Assembly (NCBI RefSeq): GCF_910592395.1
Contig: NC_088325.1
Coordinates: 14,448,109 to 14,512,108 of the forward strand
DNA from: Lineus longissimus
Taxonomy: Eukaryota; Nemertea; Pilidiophora; Heteronemertea; Lineidae
Reading direction: 5' to 3'
Length of the DNA stretch: 64,000 nucleotides
This document shows, in pieces, positions 1-12,592 of the stretch. Both the position numbers and the translations under genes were made by a program. The notes under the pieces are model-generated. The model was not told where the DNA came from, did not search any database, and saw nothing but the letters and a program-made list of their open reading frames with translations. Position 1 is the stretch's first letter. Every line of letters starts with the position of its first letter.

Positions 1-124
1 CCAAGTTGAATACCACGACAGTTCATCCAGAGATATGGACATTTCATGGTCTTCCCAAGGCCCAACTGGTCCCTATTGCATGCAAGACAGGCCGGCAGCC
101 CGGAAGCTCCTCAAATATACTCAC

Positions 125-3100
125 CAAGAATCAGAGGCTTTCCCTCCCTCTGCCAGCTCACAGTAGGTACAGGATCACCGAGAGCAGCACAAGGCAATAT
201 GACATTGTCTCCAAGCTTGATGATCAGCCGGGGTGGTGTGTACCGGAACGTTGGAGCAACTGTAACGAGGTTACATTAATGAAGTTTTCAACTTTACTGC
301 TGAAGTTTTCATCAGCTTTCTTTGACTTGGCGCCAAGAGGCGATTCTCATACAGTCCCATCCTGACTAACTTTAACTGGTTAACGTAAAAGGTCTGATTC
401 CACTTTACAGCCTGAGACAACAACTTACACTGAAATTTATCCACTGCCTCGGAAACCACTTGGTTTTCCTGCTGTAAAGTCCGAACTAAACTTCACTCAT
501 TCTTACTGGTAAGGGCTTATCGATCAGTGGGGCGTTCCATATTTTCTTGACTTAGAAACCCTACAGGTATCATGACTTACCAAACACAGCCAAAGTCATC
601 ATGTCCTGAGCAGTACCAGCTGAATTACGTGCCAAGCATTTGTAAGTGCCCGAGTGACGTTGCTTAACATTGTTGATAGTCAGTGAGCCGTTGCTGTGTA
701 TCCTGAATACTGCTCCATTAATGACGGGCGTCTCCTGGGTTTGAGAGTAGCGTGACCACGTCACAACAGGGTTAGGGTAGCCCTTGGCATTGCATGGAAT
801 CATGGGGCTCGACCCCTCCGCAACCTTTTGGTCCGCTGGCGCATGAGTCAGGCTGGGCTTCACTGCAAAGAAATCAAGATGAAATGGATGTTAAGGTCAT
901 GTTCTGGACCACAGCTGATACCATCCTAAAGGTTAAGGCCCTGCATCCATTATTTGAACATTGTGCTTTGATCCTTTTCCAACACTGAACATCACAAGAC
1001 ATCGCTTGTGATATTCAGCATGTCAGTTTACTATAACTGACTGCTACACCTTTTGAATGAGACGTATCCCAGAGCTTCCTTAATACATGGTGCATATGCC
1101 ACTGGAAGCAAACACCAGGTCAGAAACATGAGTAGCTTTCTGGTGGCCCTGAACAAGGATAATCAACTATTAGAAATTACTCACCATAAACTGTCAGGAA
1201 TGCTTCTGCTGCGACCGTACCGAACTCATTCTTTGCAAAACATTTGTACTTCCCAGCATGCACCTCCATCACCGATGATATCAGCAGATTACCACTGGCA
1301 GTGATCGTAATGCCGTCAGTTGCATTCTGGGAGCTCAAACTTCCTGTAATGGGAAGAAACAAGAACATAAAGAAATCACCTTCAAAGATTGGTCACATGA
1401 CACGTCACTGCTTTCATAGAAGCATTTGTCTTTACTATTTTGTTGTGTGGTGCTGGAATAGATGACGCATACCTAAAAGACAACCTTTTCTCTTCACCTC
1501 TGTTAGAACATGAGATTAAGATTGAACCTAAACTTAAGTGAAACACAATAGAATTCTACACAGCATCACCCAATGGCTAGCTTCTCGACATTTAGTTTTA
1601 CCTGACTGAGGTGTCTTCCACACTATTCTGGGCTGTTTAGGTAAGGCAGTAGCTGCACATGTCAGAGTGACTGGGTCGCCTTCCTTGGTGGTAGTGTCCT
1701 TCGGTGTGGCAGTGAAAGAAGGCACAGCTGAAATAAAGGTCTTCGAGTCAGTCAATGGGTGATGCCCTTAGCAGGTTCCACAGGCCGAGTTTCAAGAGGA
1801 CGTCTTCTCGGGTCAAAGGACCATCAAAGGGACTTGTGTCTAGCTTGGATGAAATAGTTAGGCTTCAAGCTGCTTTGCTGAACTGCGATGGCATACTCAA
1901 GTTGAACAAGTGTACCTGTTGATGGCTGGTAAACACACCAATAAAAAGTTATGAAACCTTATCATGTAAAACCTCACAGATCTCCCTTGAACCCAACCCA
2001 TGCTCAGTTGTCAACATAGCACACTCACAATAGACAGTGACTCCAATCATTCTGAATGCTGAGCCCTTCGAGTTGGTTGCTGTACAGATGTACGTGCCGG
2101 AGTCTACACCCTGTACGTTAGATATCTTCAGTTCTCCCTGGTATGGAAAACTTGTCCTGCCGGGCGGGAGGTCACTACGATCCTGAAATACAAACAACTT
2201 AAGTGAATTTGAGAGAGTTACTGAATGAAATCGAATGAGAAATGGCAATTAATAACATGATCATTCAAAAAAACTAACCATTCAGATAGTTTCTTTCCAC
2301 CACAAAACATGTACATCTCCATCTTCACAATTTTGAATTCATTTTGATACTTCTGAGGTCTGCATCAATGGCAACCCCAATTCCCCAAACCCCTGGCCTA
2401 ACTTTGGCATTTGACCTACCTTTGCCCATGTTATCACAGGCCTGGGATTTCCAGACGCCTGACACCTGAGAGCCAGATTCTGACCTTGGAGGATGGACGC
2501 ATCTGATGAGGTGCAGTTGATGGACGGTTTACCATGATCTCCTGAAATATAGGGACATTACCGAGACATTGATCAAGGTAGAATGAACCCGCTTTTGAAA
2601 GTCACACCATATATATTGTTGCGTAACTGGTTCAAATGTGTACAGGGGCCAATTTGGAGGTGGGGGCATATAGTGCGCACGCCCCCTTTGTTCGTTGATT
2701 GCAACAATTTAGAGTGCCTTTTCCCCAGAAGCCAATGACTACTTCATAATTTAGCTCTCAGATGCCTGTCAAATGCATATTTGGCACCAAAATTTCCAAA
2801 TTTTCAGTGGATGACTGACCTTCAACTCCAAGAAAGACACTCTTGGTGTTCGGTCCCCAGGTATTCCTTGCCTCGCACATATAGAAGCCCTCATCACTTA
2901 ACTGGATATTGAGGATCATGAGAGAGCCGTTCGGGTAGAGGAGGTAACGACTTGAATTCTGAAAACAGGTGGCGTATTTCATCAGGTAAGCAACAGAAAA
3001 GTTCAATGAATGGTAGATGTGGATATTGTAGCCTCTGCAGACTGATCCTCAAAAAGAAGTCGACGTCACAGTCACAGGGCCAATGGAGGCTGTGCGGTGG

Positions 3101-4896
3101 CATCTTTCGGGAATCAATATAGGATACTGAGTCTCATGTATGGGTAACTTTTTGGGTGACATTACCACACATTACTACAGCCATTGTTTCATGACGTAAT
3201 AATGCATGACTTTCAAAAGTTGAGATACGACCTCCAAAACAATTCTTCTCAAACATTCTACGGACAGTAAGCAATATTTATGGTAGCAGGTCAGATGAGT
3301 GCTTACTGATAGCTTGCTGGTAGAATCTTGTAGCGACCATCGCACCAATGGTTCAGGTACACCGATAGCAAGGCAGTGAAGGATTACACTGGCACCAACA
3401 ACAGCCGTTGTCGGCTCAGGTGGGATCTTTAGAAAGGGACGTCCTGTAAGGTAGAGTACTGAATTACAATCTAGAATTACCTCTAGAAGAGAATTTGATT
3501 TAACACTAGGACCATATCTAGCCAAAGTCACAGAGCAAATCTGGGATGAACTACCATGTCACTATGGTTCCAAGTATCAGCAAGGCGTGACTGCCAAAAA
3601 AGACAAAAGATGAATAAGCTAAAATCTAAGACCAAATGAGCACTGTTGACTCGAGGCACTACTTTTCATACGATATTGCCTGTCTGCACAACAACCTAAA
3701 CGTATCCTTACCTTCAACTGACAGTGTTGCAGTTTGGCTGTACTTCAACGCCTGCAGCGCTGTATTTTTCGCCAGACATCTCAACGTCCCAGCATTATCA
3801 TAATCAACACTAGCAAAGGTCAGCTGACTCCGCGTCTCGGTCACCATGGTAACTTCACCATCTTTGATTGGTTGGTTGTTCAGTTCCCATGATATTATGG
3901 GATAGGGCAAACTGTCTATTGCACAATTGAATATGACAGTGTTGGCAACAATTTTTTTGACTGTTTTTGGTGATTCCTTGAACTCATCTGCCATATCTGA
4001 AGCAGAAAGATCAAAAGTTATAAAAGTAAAAGCAAAACAATTCATAACAACAACTTCTGTCTTTGCCTGGGGAAGTTAAAGTCCGACATCAACTACTTCA
4101 TCATCCAACTTCATATCTTAATCCAGGTCTATCCTGAATCATCAAAACCATACTCACAAGCCTTCTTTAGTGTTGCATATTTGCCTAAGATGGCAGTGAG
4201 AGCGTCCTTCGCCTTGCACTGGTACAAGCCGAAGTCACTTTCAGCGATCTTGGAAATGAAGAGAGTGCCATTGTTGAAGATGGTGAGGCCAGTAGATGGC
4301 GACGAAGTCAGAAACGCATCCTGGAAACGCCAACTGGAATAGAGATTGATACATTATGTGATCATAGAGTTCTCCCACCATTACAAAAATAGCAAGAGCA
4401 CCCCTCTTGAATATATTTAGTTTACCATCCCTCTTAAAATTCTGTTGATCCATTATTGCCACCACTCGTAAATGATCATTTCAACGGTCATTTCATACTG
4501 TACCTGTAGTTTATTGTTCCAGTTCCCACTGCTCGGCAATGCCACCAGAGAGAGCTGTCCAGGGCGATCACCTCGTTACTCGGTTCTTCAACAAACTGCA
4601 AACCTGAAGGACAGTAGTGACGAAATCAACGGTCAAGAGAATAGGTAGGTTATTCTATGGTCAGAGTTGATCCCTTCCCTGCAACTTATCATTATCAGAC
4701 ATTCTCGAACTATTCAGTCCATGTCAATGCAGTGACAGTAGCCTACTGTAGCTTTTCTGGATGGAAATTACCCTGTCCTACCTAGTAGACAGTTTGTCCA
4801 GATTGACCAGGTGATCACTGACTTACCGACTGCCGTGTGAACTGCATGAACCCAACTGTAGACGAACAGCAACACAGATGTAATGATGTAATCCAT
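125..4896 (-). CDS. PTK7: PTK7-like receptor pseudokinase, amino-terminal Ig ectodomain (partial, runs off left edge)
   Basis: Twelve coding exons join in consistent phase: 4827-4896, 4504-4603, 4158-4333, 3712-3996, 3307-3443, 2820-2958, 2420-2541, 2029-2182, 1602-1727, 1185-1343, 581-862 and 125-259. The start ATG (4894-4896) opens a signal peptide (MDYIITSVLLFVYSWVHA). Six complete Ig domains and the first half of a seventh follow, each with the Cys, Trp and D-x-G-x-Y-x-C signature (for example FGLYQC, GFYMC, GTYIC, GKYKC, GTYKC). PTK7 has seven Ig domains; domain 5 opens VPSF like PTK7 Ig5, and domain 7 carries CAALGDPVPTVSW, close to the PTK7 Ig7 pattern. In PTK7 a transmembrane helix and catalytically inactive kinase follow and the protein acts in planar polarity/Wnt signalling; both would lie beyond position 1 here. 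Another multi-Ig adhesion protein is the main alternative, and the assignment is by recalled similarity. Confidence 0.6.
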
Positions 4897-4931
4897 AATG
4901 AGAGTTCAGCTGGACGCCCCTCATAGCAACA
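4897..4931 (-). other. 5' UTR segment of the PTK7-like gene with an upstream splice acceptor
   Basis: On the minus strand a pyrimidine run ending in TTTTTCAG stops at 4932, just before the exon that holds the start codon, so an untranslated first exon probably lies further upstream. A short out-of-frame ATG (in TGCTATGAGG) precedes the main start. No first exon could be placed. Confidence 0.4.
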
Positions 4932-5543
4932 CTGAAAAATAGTAATGACATAGGCCTAAGTCACTTCTTTTGAGGAAGTAAAGAATGAGGGGTAGCTGCA
5001 CACTGCTGGCTTATTCCTGCCCAGCCCACAGCCAACTCTTCTACAGGGAACAGTCCCTACTGGACTGGCAAAGTCGGTGCGGTTCCTAGTCGGGTTTACA
5101 GCATGCAACTAAGTTTTGACAGCTATTGGAGGGCGAGGTTGAAATAAACTGCTCTCAGTCGATCTTCCGGCTACATATTGAACGTTTACAAAGTTCACAT
5201 TTCTTACTCTTTTCAACTAATGCCCTCCTGTTGCTCTTAATGTCCAAATAGTTCACCAATTAGTGATTTTATAAGTAGTTTTTAGAAATTTCACGAAATC
5301 TTGTTTACAGTTTTGCGCGCCGCACACGGTCGAAAAAGAAACTAAACGAGATAAATTCTATAGAACAAAATTATGAACGACCAGCTACAGGGTGATACAT
5401 GAAAATAGCTTTTGTCGTTTAATTTAATGCACATGATAACTTGCATCTAATAGTTATCTGTCTGTATTGTAGACTTTTAGAGAAGGTTGTGCCTCTCAGC
5501 TGGTGGAGGTTGGTTGTTCCATTGTCTGTCTTTGGAGGACGCT

Positions 5544-5636
5544 GTGAAAGGCGGTGAGACAACCAATCAGGGACTGTCACAACCAGTTCTATACTGTGGA
5601 AGGCGGTGAGACAACCTACAGGGACTGTCACAACCA
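5544..5636. repeat. Two-copy tandem repeat, about 53 bp period
   Basis: Two adjacent copies share GGCGGTGAGACAACC followed by CAGGGACTGTCACAACCA, with small differences. They sit immediately before the first of the two 78-bp direct repeats. Confidence 0.7.
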
Positions 5637-5711
5637 TTTTCTTAGCTCAGATGGCAGCACCAGAGGAGATGAGTGTCGTACGGATATATCAGCTTGGAGG
5701 ACGTACCGGCG
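5634..5711 (+). repeat. 78-bp direct repeat, copy 1
   Basis: Matches 6770-6847 over 78 bases with only two adjacent substitutions (GG to AA). Both copies contain an ATG preceded by TTCTTAGCTCAG. That ATG stays open through MAAPE(E/K)MSVVRIYQ and a few more residues, then the two copies diverge. Confidence 0.85.
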
Positions 5712-6769
5712 TGCCCTTGAGAAATGACTTCTGTCAATGAGACACTAATACTGAATTGGGTCATAACTTAAGTACGTTTGCATCTCATCAAGCGGGGGGG
5801 GGGGGGGGAGCTCTGCTGGGGTCTTGATCATGAACATCGGAGAGTTTTATGTGTCTAATTGACCAACTTATGTCTGTAAGTCACACACTCTCCGAAGACA
5901 GTCACAACCCTGGAGGAGACACTACAAATTGTATTTTGCTTCGTCATTACATGACCGGAGACTGACCAACAGATTACCAGCTCAAAGTCAGCAAGTAGGA
6001 TCTGATATATTGAACCAGTCAACACTCAATATAAGAACATGGTCGATCGAATTCTCCGTCTCATCCTACAATCGTGCAATGTTGATCTGACACAACAGCT
6101 CGACCCTGCTACAGAGAAAACAGTCAAAAATCAATGTATGTCTTCGATCCAGATTGAGTCTTTTGTGTTTGAAAGATTCTTGTGTTTATTGGCAACTGTC
6201 TCCCACCTTCCCGATATTATTGTGTTGTAGCCTGACTATCATTGTGACAATTAGGTTACAACCTGGTCTACCTGAGGGTGAGACACCTCGACGTGACCGC
6301 AGAGAAGACAGTTCACAGCCTTGCTGCCACAGAGACAATGCTGACACCTGGCCTGACTGAAAGTAGACATCCCTCTTCCTCGGTCCCCCAATTCTCATCA
6401 GTGGCAAACTCACTACAACGTGTACAAAATGTGCGAAGAAGTAAACAGCGTCAATATTTCCACATTTCATGCCGGACTACTAGTTATCGTCCTCACTAAG
6501 GGATGGCAGCATCGACAATTGACCTGCAACGCACCTACTACGTACGTTGGGGTTAACACCATGTATACAATGCCGAGAGAATTTGCACAATATATAACGG
6601 TCTCAATAGGTACTATATAAATAAGATAAACCACAGATAAAACCTGGTTCATGCTTGCTGTGACTTGATGAATGACGTATCTGAGGGAGCTGGTTCAGGG
6701 GTTCCAACTGTAAATCGTCCCCCGCCCTAAAAACGGGCGATATTTTTAATTTATAGTAATTGCCTAGTT

Positions 6770-6847
6770 CCATTTTCTTAGCTCAGATGGCAGCACCAGA
6801 AAAGATGAGTGTCGTACGGATATATCAGCTTGGAGGACGTACCGGCG
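6770..6847 (+). repeat. 78-bp direct repeat, copy 2
   Basis: Second copy of the 5634-5711 segment, about 1.1 kb downstream in the same orientation. After the repeat, the frame here continues into AAAG/GTAGGT, which could serve as a splice donor. Confidence 0.85.
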
Positions 6848-7590
6848 GAAAGGTTTTTTTTAAAGGTAGGTTCGTACCATTGTGTACATTTAATTTATTG
6901 AGTAAATGAAAAAAAGCAATAAAAAAAAAAAGTGCATAATTTTTTTCTTTCTTGACTTGCTGTATGGCATGTACATATATATATGTATACAAACAAACTG
7001 GTGAATTCCCAATGCATTTTATTTTAAAGACGTTCTTGCAAATGTAATGAGACAGTAGTGCACCATATATCTTCTGGATGTGCCCTCCCATTCATAGCTC
7101 GCCATGTTGCCAGAGAGTGTACCAAGTCTTTGCTGGATGTGCCATGCCGCTTCACTATGCGTACTCTGTCTGACCTAGATGTGTACTCTCCCAACGTAGT
7201 GCACCATGTTTCTACTGGGTGGGCCTTGTCTCCACCCTTAGGAAAAGTGTGACCTGGCCCACACCTGGCTGCCCAAGGTCAATGAGCCACCCTGGGCCAA
7301 GCCTGGTCAGACCCTGGCTATATTGATGTCTTTTTGGTGGCACGTTCTGCATGAGAGAAAGGACTTTGGGAGGATCACAAGTCTTCTAAGATGACTGTGG
7401 TCCCAAGTAGTACTCAAGTTGTACTTAAAGAGTTGTCAGGAAGATATTGGGTACAACAATCTTTATATATCTGTCTGAAGACCTGGCCCCTTTTTGTCAC
7501 ACAGATTAATCATTATGACAATTGAAAGATCTTCAATCTGAGAGTTTTAGTTGTATCTTGTCCTGAATCATGAGACTATCATAGCCGGTC

Positions 7591-10500
7591 TTATGATAGA
7601 CCTAGATAATGTCCACAAAAAGTCAGACAGATCAACAATACGGACATCCTAATCGACTGTGCCGCTGCCACGAGGTCGTATCTCATGCAGGCGTAGCCCT
7701 GGCATGTGGGTGTATCTGGAATAGAAGTTGATATGCACGTTCAATCTGCTGCCAATTATCAAAGTGGTCCTCCAAGTCAACTACTAACTAACCGACTGGC
7801 CCTTTAAGGTATATTTCCATTAATATATAATACACATTAAACTCCAAATTCAACTATTTCTTACCACAGATGGTACCGTCGCTCATCAGCAAGCGCGGGG
7901 TTGTGCAATGAAGAGCCATGATCCTTGATTAATAGGTCTGACAAGTGAGACATATTAGCGGAAAGGGGATGAGGGGAATATGACAAGCAATATGTTCAGC
8001 GAGAAGGCAGGAAGTGGAGACGTCAGAGACTCTGTTTACCAAAACATTCAAACGCGTTGTATCACAATTGCGGCACATCCACCAGCAGACGTAACTCCTC
8101 GTCAACAAACAAGCCTTTGACGACATAAAAATGGCCATTCATGCAATTACCATTGCAGGTACTTACAATATAAGGTGATGTTGGCGCTATCATTGCCATA
8201 TATATTTTGAGCTTTGCATGTATAATTGCCGTAGTCGCCAGCTTGGATGTTATGGATCCGTAAAGTGAACCAGACGCTCGCGTAGCGGAGGCCTTGCCCG
8301 GGCAAGCCGAAGATTTTGTGGACCTCGTGCTTGTGGTCGTCTGTGATGCGCTTATCCTGTTTGTACCACATCAGTTCTGGTTCTGGGTCGCCTGGAATTA
8401 AAATGGGTATCTCATTAGAAATCGATTACAATAAAAATGAGTTCTTGTTATAGCGCTTTTCCAGGTTTCCCTGCTTAAAGCACATTTGGGATACCATATT
8501 ATCACTCCAGTCTAGAAATCATCCTCCTCATCATCATCATCATCTTCGCCGTCATCGTCGTCACGTATGTTGTAGTCGAAGGACTATGTCTGTTTGACCA
8601 ATTCCAGTATAATCGAGTTACGTGTATTATATCTTGAGCGATCTGGGGTTTCAAGGATCAACCAGAGAGATGCTTACTTGAACTTAATTCTACAGTAGAT
8701 CGAGTGAGACTTGGCAACGATGATTACCATGGAGAATGACCTGAACCCTCAATGCATGATGACGTACATACCTGATACTATGCATGCCAGTTCTACGTCA
8801 TAGTTTTTATCCACAGCCTGTCCAATCGTTTTCCTAAATGCGTCCATGCGCGGAGAGTGGAAGATCACCAATGGAATGTCCCGCCATTCTGGAGGCCGGA
8901 CGCCATTTTCCGCGGTACATCTATAAATCCCGGCATCATCATATTCGACCTTTGGAATGACCAACTCGTTTCCCTGAAAAAAAACATTAGATCTGGTGTG
9001 AAAGAAAGGTATGTCCACTGGACAATGAGTCCATACAACAAACGAATTTAGAGACGTCGTCAACAAGACGCACCTTGGATACTTTCAATTTCAGTTTGGT
9101 TATCCCTTGACACTTGTATAGACCGTTACTCTGGTCGCGTCTTTGAGAAGAACAGCATTGCTTTAACGAAATCTTTTCGTGCTGCCACTTGCTCATGACG
9201 GCACTTGACCGAGATCACAGCAGCTATGCTGCTCATCAGTGCCGATGACATAGGTTAATCGTACAGCGTGGAGGCACGGACGTGACGTCAGGTCAGGGGT
9301 TGTTGTGAACAAAGACTGTGGCAGTTTCGTCCAATCTAGTCAAAACCACAGTAAATATGACTGTCCTTGCCTTGAAACTAAGCTGTCCCCCAGGTAACGG
9401 ATTGCCATTTGCCCGAGTCCATGTCACGGTCGGTTCAGGGACTCCCCCGGCAGAGCAATGCAGAGCCGCGGATGACCCCTCGAACGTGTGTACCATCGTA
9501 TCGGAGCCGTAGTCATCAACACCAGGAGGGACTGCAAGAGAGAAAATAGGGAGGTTGCGATACATGATGAGAGGTATCTTACGGACCACTGACCGAACGT
9601 TTCTTAAATGAGTATACGCCTTAGAGCATTGCAGTGCCTCAATAAGCTGGATCATCCTTTAAACATAAGAATATGCCCGCCGGCACCTGTTCGGCGTCAC
9701 TGTGGCTACTTACGCTGCACGACAAGCTCGCCCGTCGTACTCGGGTACGCATCCGTCGCCCACCCGGACACCATGACCGTACATCTATATTCCCCATGAT
9801 CACCTTCAACCAATCGTCGAATGTTTATAGAGTAGATATAGGACCCCTTTAGGGAAGTTATGGTAACGAGGTACTTTTTGCGCCCGTCGTCGCCGAGGGG
9901 GTTTCGCGTGACGATGTCTGTGTCGATTGCTATAACGTTGGTCGGGTAGGCATCGTTGGCTAATCTCTGCCAAGAAAACTGAAAAAGAAGCAGGGCTATA
10001 TAATCTCCGTCTCAGATAAGAGTTCTGACCTCACTGCTTGCTGCTGGAGGTTGGCAAAGATGGTCGCTCCATAGATTAGTCCTGGATTCAACCTACCCGT
10101 TGTCCCGTGACCATCTGATCTTTGTCGATAGTGCAGTTGAGTATCCCATCCTGGCCGGCCTCTTTCGTCTCCTTATCGATTTGTTTGGCGATCATACATG
10201 AGCCATCTGAAGATAACGATGTCACATTTAAACGATTCCATCTCAACCAAGAAGAACGCTAGGCGGCTACATAAAAGATAAAGCAGGCACAAAATTGTTG
10301 GTCGCATTCCGGATTCGAACTCGCGACCTTTGGATCGAACATCGTATTCTGCCATTTCTGACGAGCGCTCTACCAACTGCTCTAAAGTTTCTAAGACTTC
10401 TGACGTCATGTATTTGTCGAAATCTGATCGGCTGAAAGTCCCTGTACAAATGTACACTATAGTGCCCCAAAGGTTCAGGAAAAAAAATTCGCGGCCAGCC

Positions 10501-12592
10501 CGCCTCAGCACAGGTTCAGGGGTCAGTGCTTTTGCTTCACGTAACGGGCAAGAAAAAGTACTATGGAGACTGTAAAATGATGAGATGGGTCACATCCAAG
10601 CTTTGACTAAAAGATAGTCGCAAAAAAACTCAATTTGCTTGTTGGCGGCCGTAGCTCAAGTTTTGGCTAAAGTTCAGAAAAAAGTACAACATTTGAAAAC
10701 TTTGCGAAAGGGGCCTTTTGCTTATGACCTCAAGGTAAATGTTTACTTGTCCAATAGGGCCTAAATAAAACAGGGTTATGAAATTAGGTCAAACTTTTTT
10801 CAAGCGTATATGACCCTGAATCATGCACAAAATAATGAAGACTTAAAAGAAGTTGTTTGTCGGTCAGTTAACAACCTGAAAGTTACAGCACCTTATCGAA
10901 GAAAAAACCATTAGCTTCGCGGATGACGAAAAGCGATTGAAAGTTACAGAAAACGTTATGAACGCTGTTGGTTTTGGCTGCACATCAATACTGGGAGCTC
11001 ATTTTGGACCTGCAGATTTAGCAAGGCTTGTTCAAACTTTTCTGATTTGGCCTTTTAATGTATTGTTTGTTAAAAGCAGACGGGTCCTTCCTTTATCTTG
11101 AAATGAGAAGGCAATTGGTCTACAGTTTTGTCAGATGAGTAGTAAAATCGCCGGTGTTCGCTTCACATACTTCTTATGTTTAGGCACAGGCACGAGAAAA
11201 TAAGAGCTCATCAGCCCCTCACGAATAGCCTTGCTGAGAGTTCAACTCCGAGTATAATAACCAATATTTGTACATAGTATTTTGAAGGACCTGCCCAGAC
11301 TAATTTTAACAAGAAAAAGTAGGCCTAAATGTTTTAAAGTCGACCTTGGGCTCACCGTAAATCAAGGGCATTTATCTCCACATGAAAACAATGCGTATTA
11401 TGTAATGTATCACTGAATATAGACCATGTACAATAGCCGGCTTTAACCTCTTCCGACGTATTGGAGAAGCCGTCGGTCGCCAAAATAACTTCGATAATTT
11501 GGCGGGGACATGATCTCCCATCTTCAAACGGAGAGGAGGGGGGGGGGGGACATTGACTGTGACGAAAGGTACATCCCCGTCCCATGTAGTTGAAGTCCCA
11601 AAGCAATTAGAACTTTTTGCCAATTTCATGGGTGCGAGTCTGTTCTTTCTCATCTTTCAATACACTCGCCTCTAGCTATTTCATGGTGCACTCATGACGT
11701 AGGAGTGTGATTCCAGAATGGTTCGTTAATTTTTCCACATCGGTTTTGGCAATCTGTACGGCTTACATTTCCACAGAATCATTCTTACGCCACTTTGAGT
11801 TCAAGCCGTTCTCATTCTCGCAATAAAGTCCTTGTTAACCTCCGTAGCCAGACATGTCCCGGAGTCAAGTGTACGTTAAGTATATGATTGGTAAAAAGAA
11901 GACTCAAATTTTAAAACGTATAGTTTTAGAACTATTTTGTCGATGGAAAATGCTCGAGTTCTGGTGATTTCTGAGCACCCCTAATAACAGGAGGTATAGG
12001 AGACACCAAAATGACCCGGTCATATCACTGTTATTGCTTGAATCATGTAATGTTGTATGCACACGGAAATACTTTTCATATGGTTATGTTATACAGATTA
12101 TCAATGCGCTATGACATTTGTGTTGCCGTATTGGCAATAAGATTTTTGTTAATTTCGAGAAACATTAGAAAAGACAAAATGGCCCGCTGGCAACCCGTTT
12201 CAGAACTATCCGGTGCCCCTATTTGAGCATCCTGACAATATCAGGCCATTTTGAATCGATTCATACTTACTCCCTCGGAAACATGCGTAGGAGAAGTCGT
12301 GTTGTAGGCCCTGTTTGCAAGAGGATGCCATTTAAGAGGCAACATGGAGACAAGGCCAATAGCGATTATACAGCTTTTGCAAAACTGAGCGCTTCAGAAA
12401 AAGTCCCGTAATGTTTGAAAGTTGATGTGAAGTAGTCCACGTCCAATACCCAATTTCCCCAAAATGAAATCATTGATGACGCCGAATAAATGAAAATAAT
12501 CAAAATGAAACGATTTTTCTGCAGATAGTAGTATTTAAAGATAACCTACCGCGAACGAACAGAAAGAGCGCCAAAGTAACCAACGTCTTCAT
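7591..12592 (-). CDS. Lachesin/IgLON-like GPI-anchored three-Ig cell adhesion protein
   Basis: Seven exons give 379 residues: 12550-12592, 10097-10206, 9714-9978, about 9362-9531, 8772-8973, 8167-8391 and 7591-7715. The start exon encodes a signal peptide (MKTLVTLALFLFVR). Three Ig domains follow, with cysteine/tyrosine signatures GEYRCTV, GIYRCTAEN and GNYTCKAQN, plus the phrases GGVPEPTVTW and SGDPEPELMWYKQ that are typical of lachesin/IgLON proteins. The last exon encodes a short polar stretch, then SVLLICLTFCGHYLGLS and a stop, with no cytoplasmic tail, as expected of a GPI-attachment signal. Family members mediate homophilic adhesion at the outer membrane face. The length is near that of lachesin. 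The donor of the fourth exon (GTCATA) is weak, so that boundary or a small missing exon is uncertain. Confidence 0.72.
7865..7937 (-). other. Possible alternative 73-bp exon of the lachesin-like gene
   Basis: This minus-strand segment has a good acceptor (CACTTGTCAG) and a strong donor (TG/GTAAGAA), and it is open in the frame left by the 8167-8391 exon. It ends in phase 2, and joining it to the terminal exon creates TGA at the junction. Inclusion would therefore replace the GPI-type tail by a short polar end. It may be a real alternative exon or a chance pair of sites. Confidence 0.35.
10207..12549 (-). other. First intron of the lachesin-like gene
   Basis: A 2.3-kb intron separates the signal-peptide exon from the first Ig exon. 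It holds a tRNA-derived SINE-like piece near 10308-10400. I see no coding exon in the rest. Confidence 0.6.
10308..10460 (-). mobile_element. tRNA-derived SINE-like element
   Basis: Read on the minus strand, an A-box-like stretch (GCAGTTGGTAGAGCG) is followed by a B-box-like stretch (GAGTTCGAATCC) at tRNA-like spacing. The anticodon and acceptor stems are not intact, so this is a SINE head or degenerate tRNA copy and not a working tRNA. The outer ends are approximate. Confidence 0.5.

Larger units (their letters stand above)
4932..7590. other. Intergenic stretch, repeat-rich, no supported gene
   Basis: The stretch lies between the PTK7-like gene and the last exon of the lachesin-like gene. 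It contains a 53-bp-period duplication near 5544-5636, a pair of 78-bp near-identical direct repeats (5634-5711 and 6770-6847), a G-homopolymer near 5795-5808, and AT-rich DNA around 6860-7030. Open frames here are short and show no splice-bounded domain I recognise. Confidence 0.5.

Noticed and set aside
1-76. Second half of the seventh Ig domain at the left edge
   Set aside because: No acceptor gives an open frame in the needed phase with an Ig cysteine motif, so I stopped the gene at 125.
10308-10400. Functional tRNA on the minus strand
   Set aside because: A and B box-like sequences are present, but the anticodon and acceptor stems do not form; called a SINE-like element.
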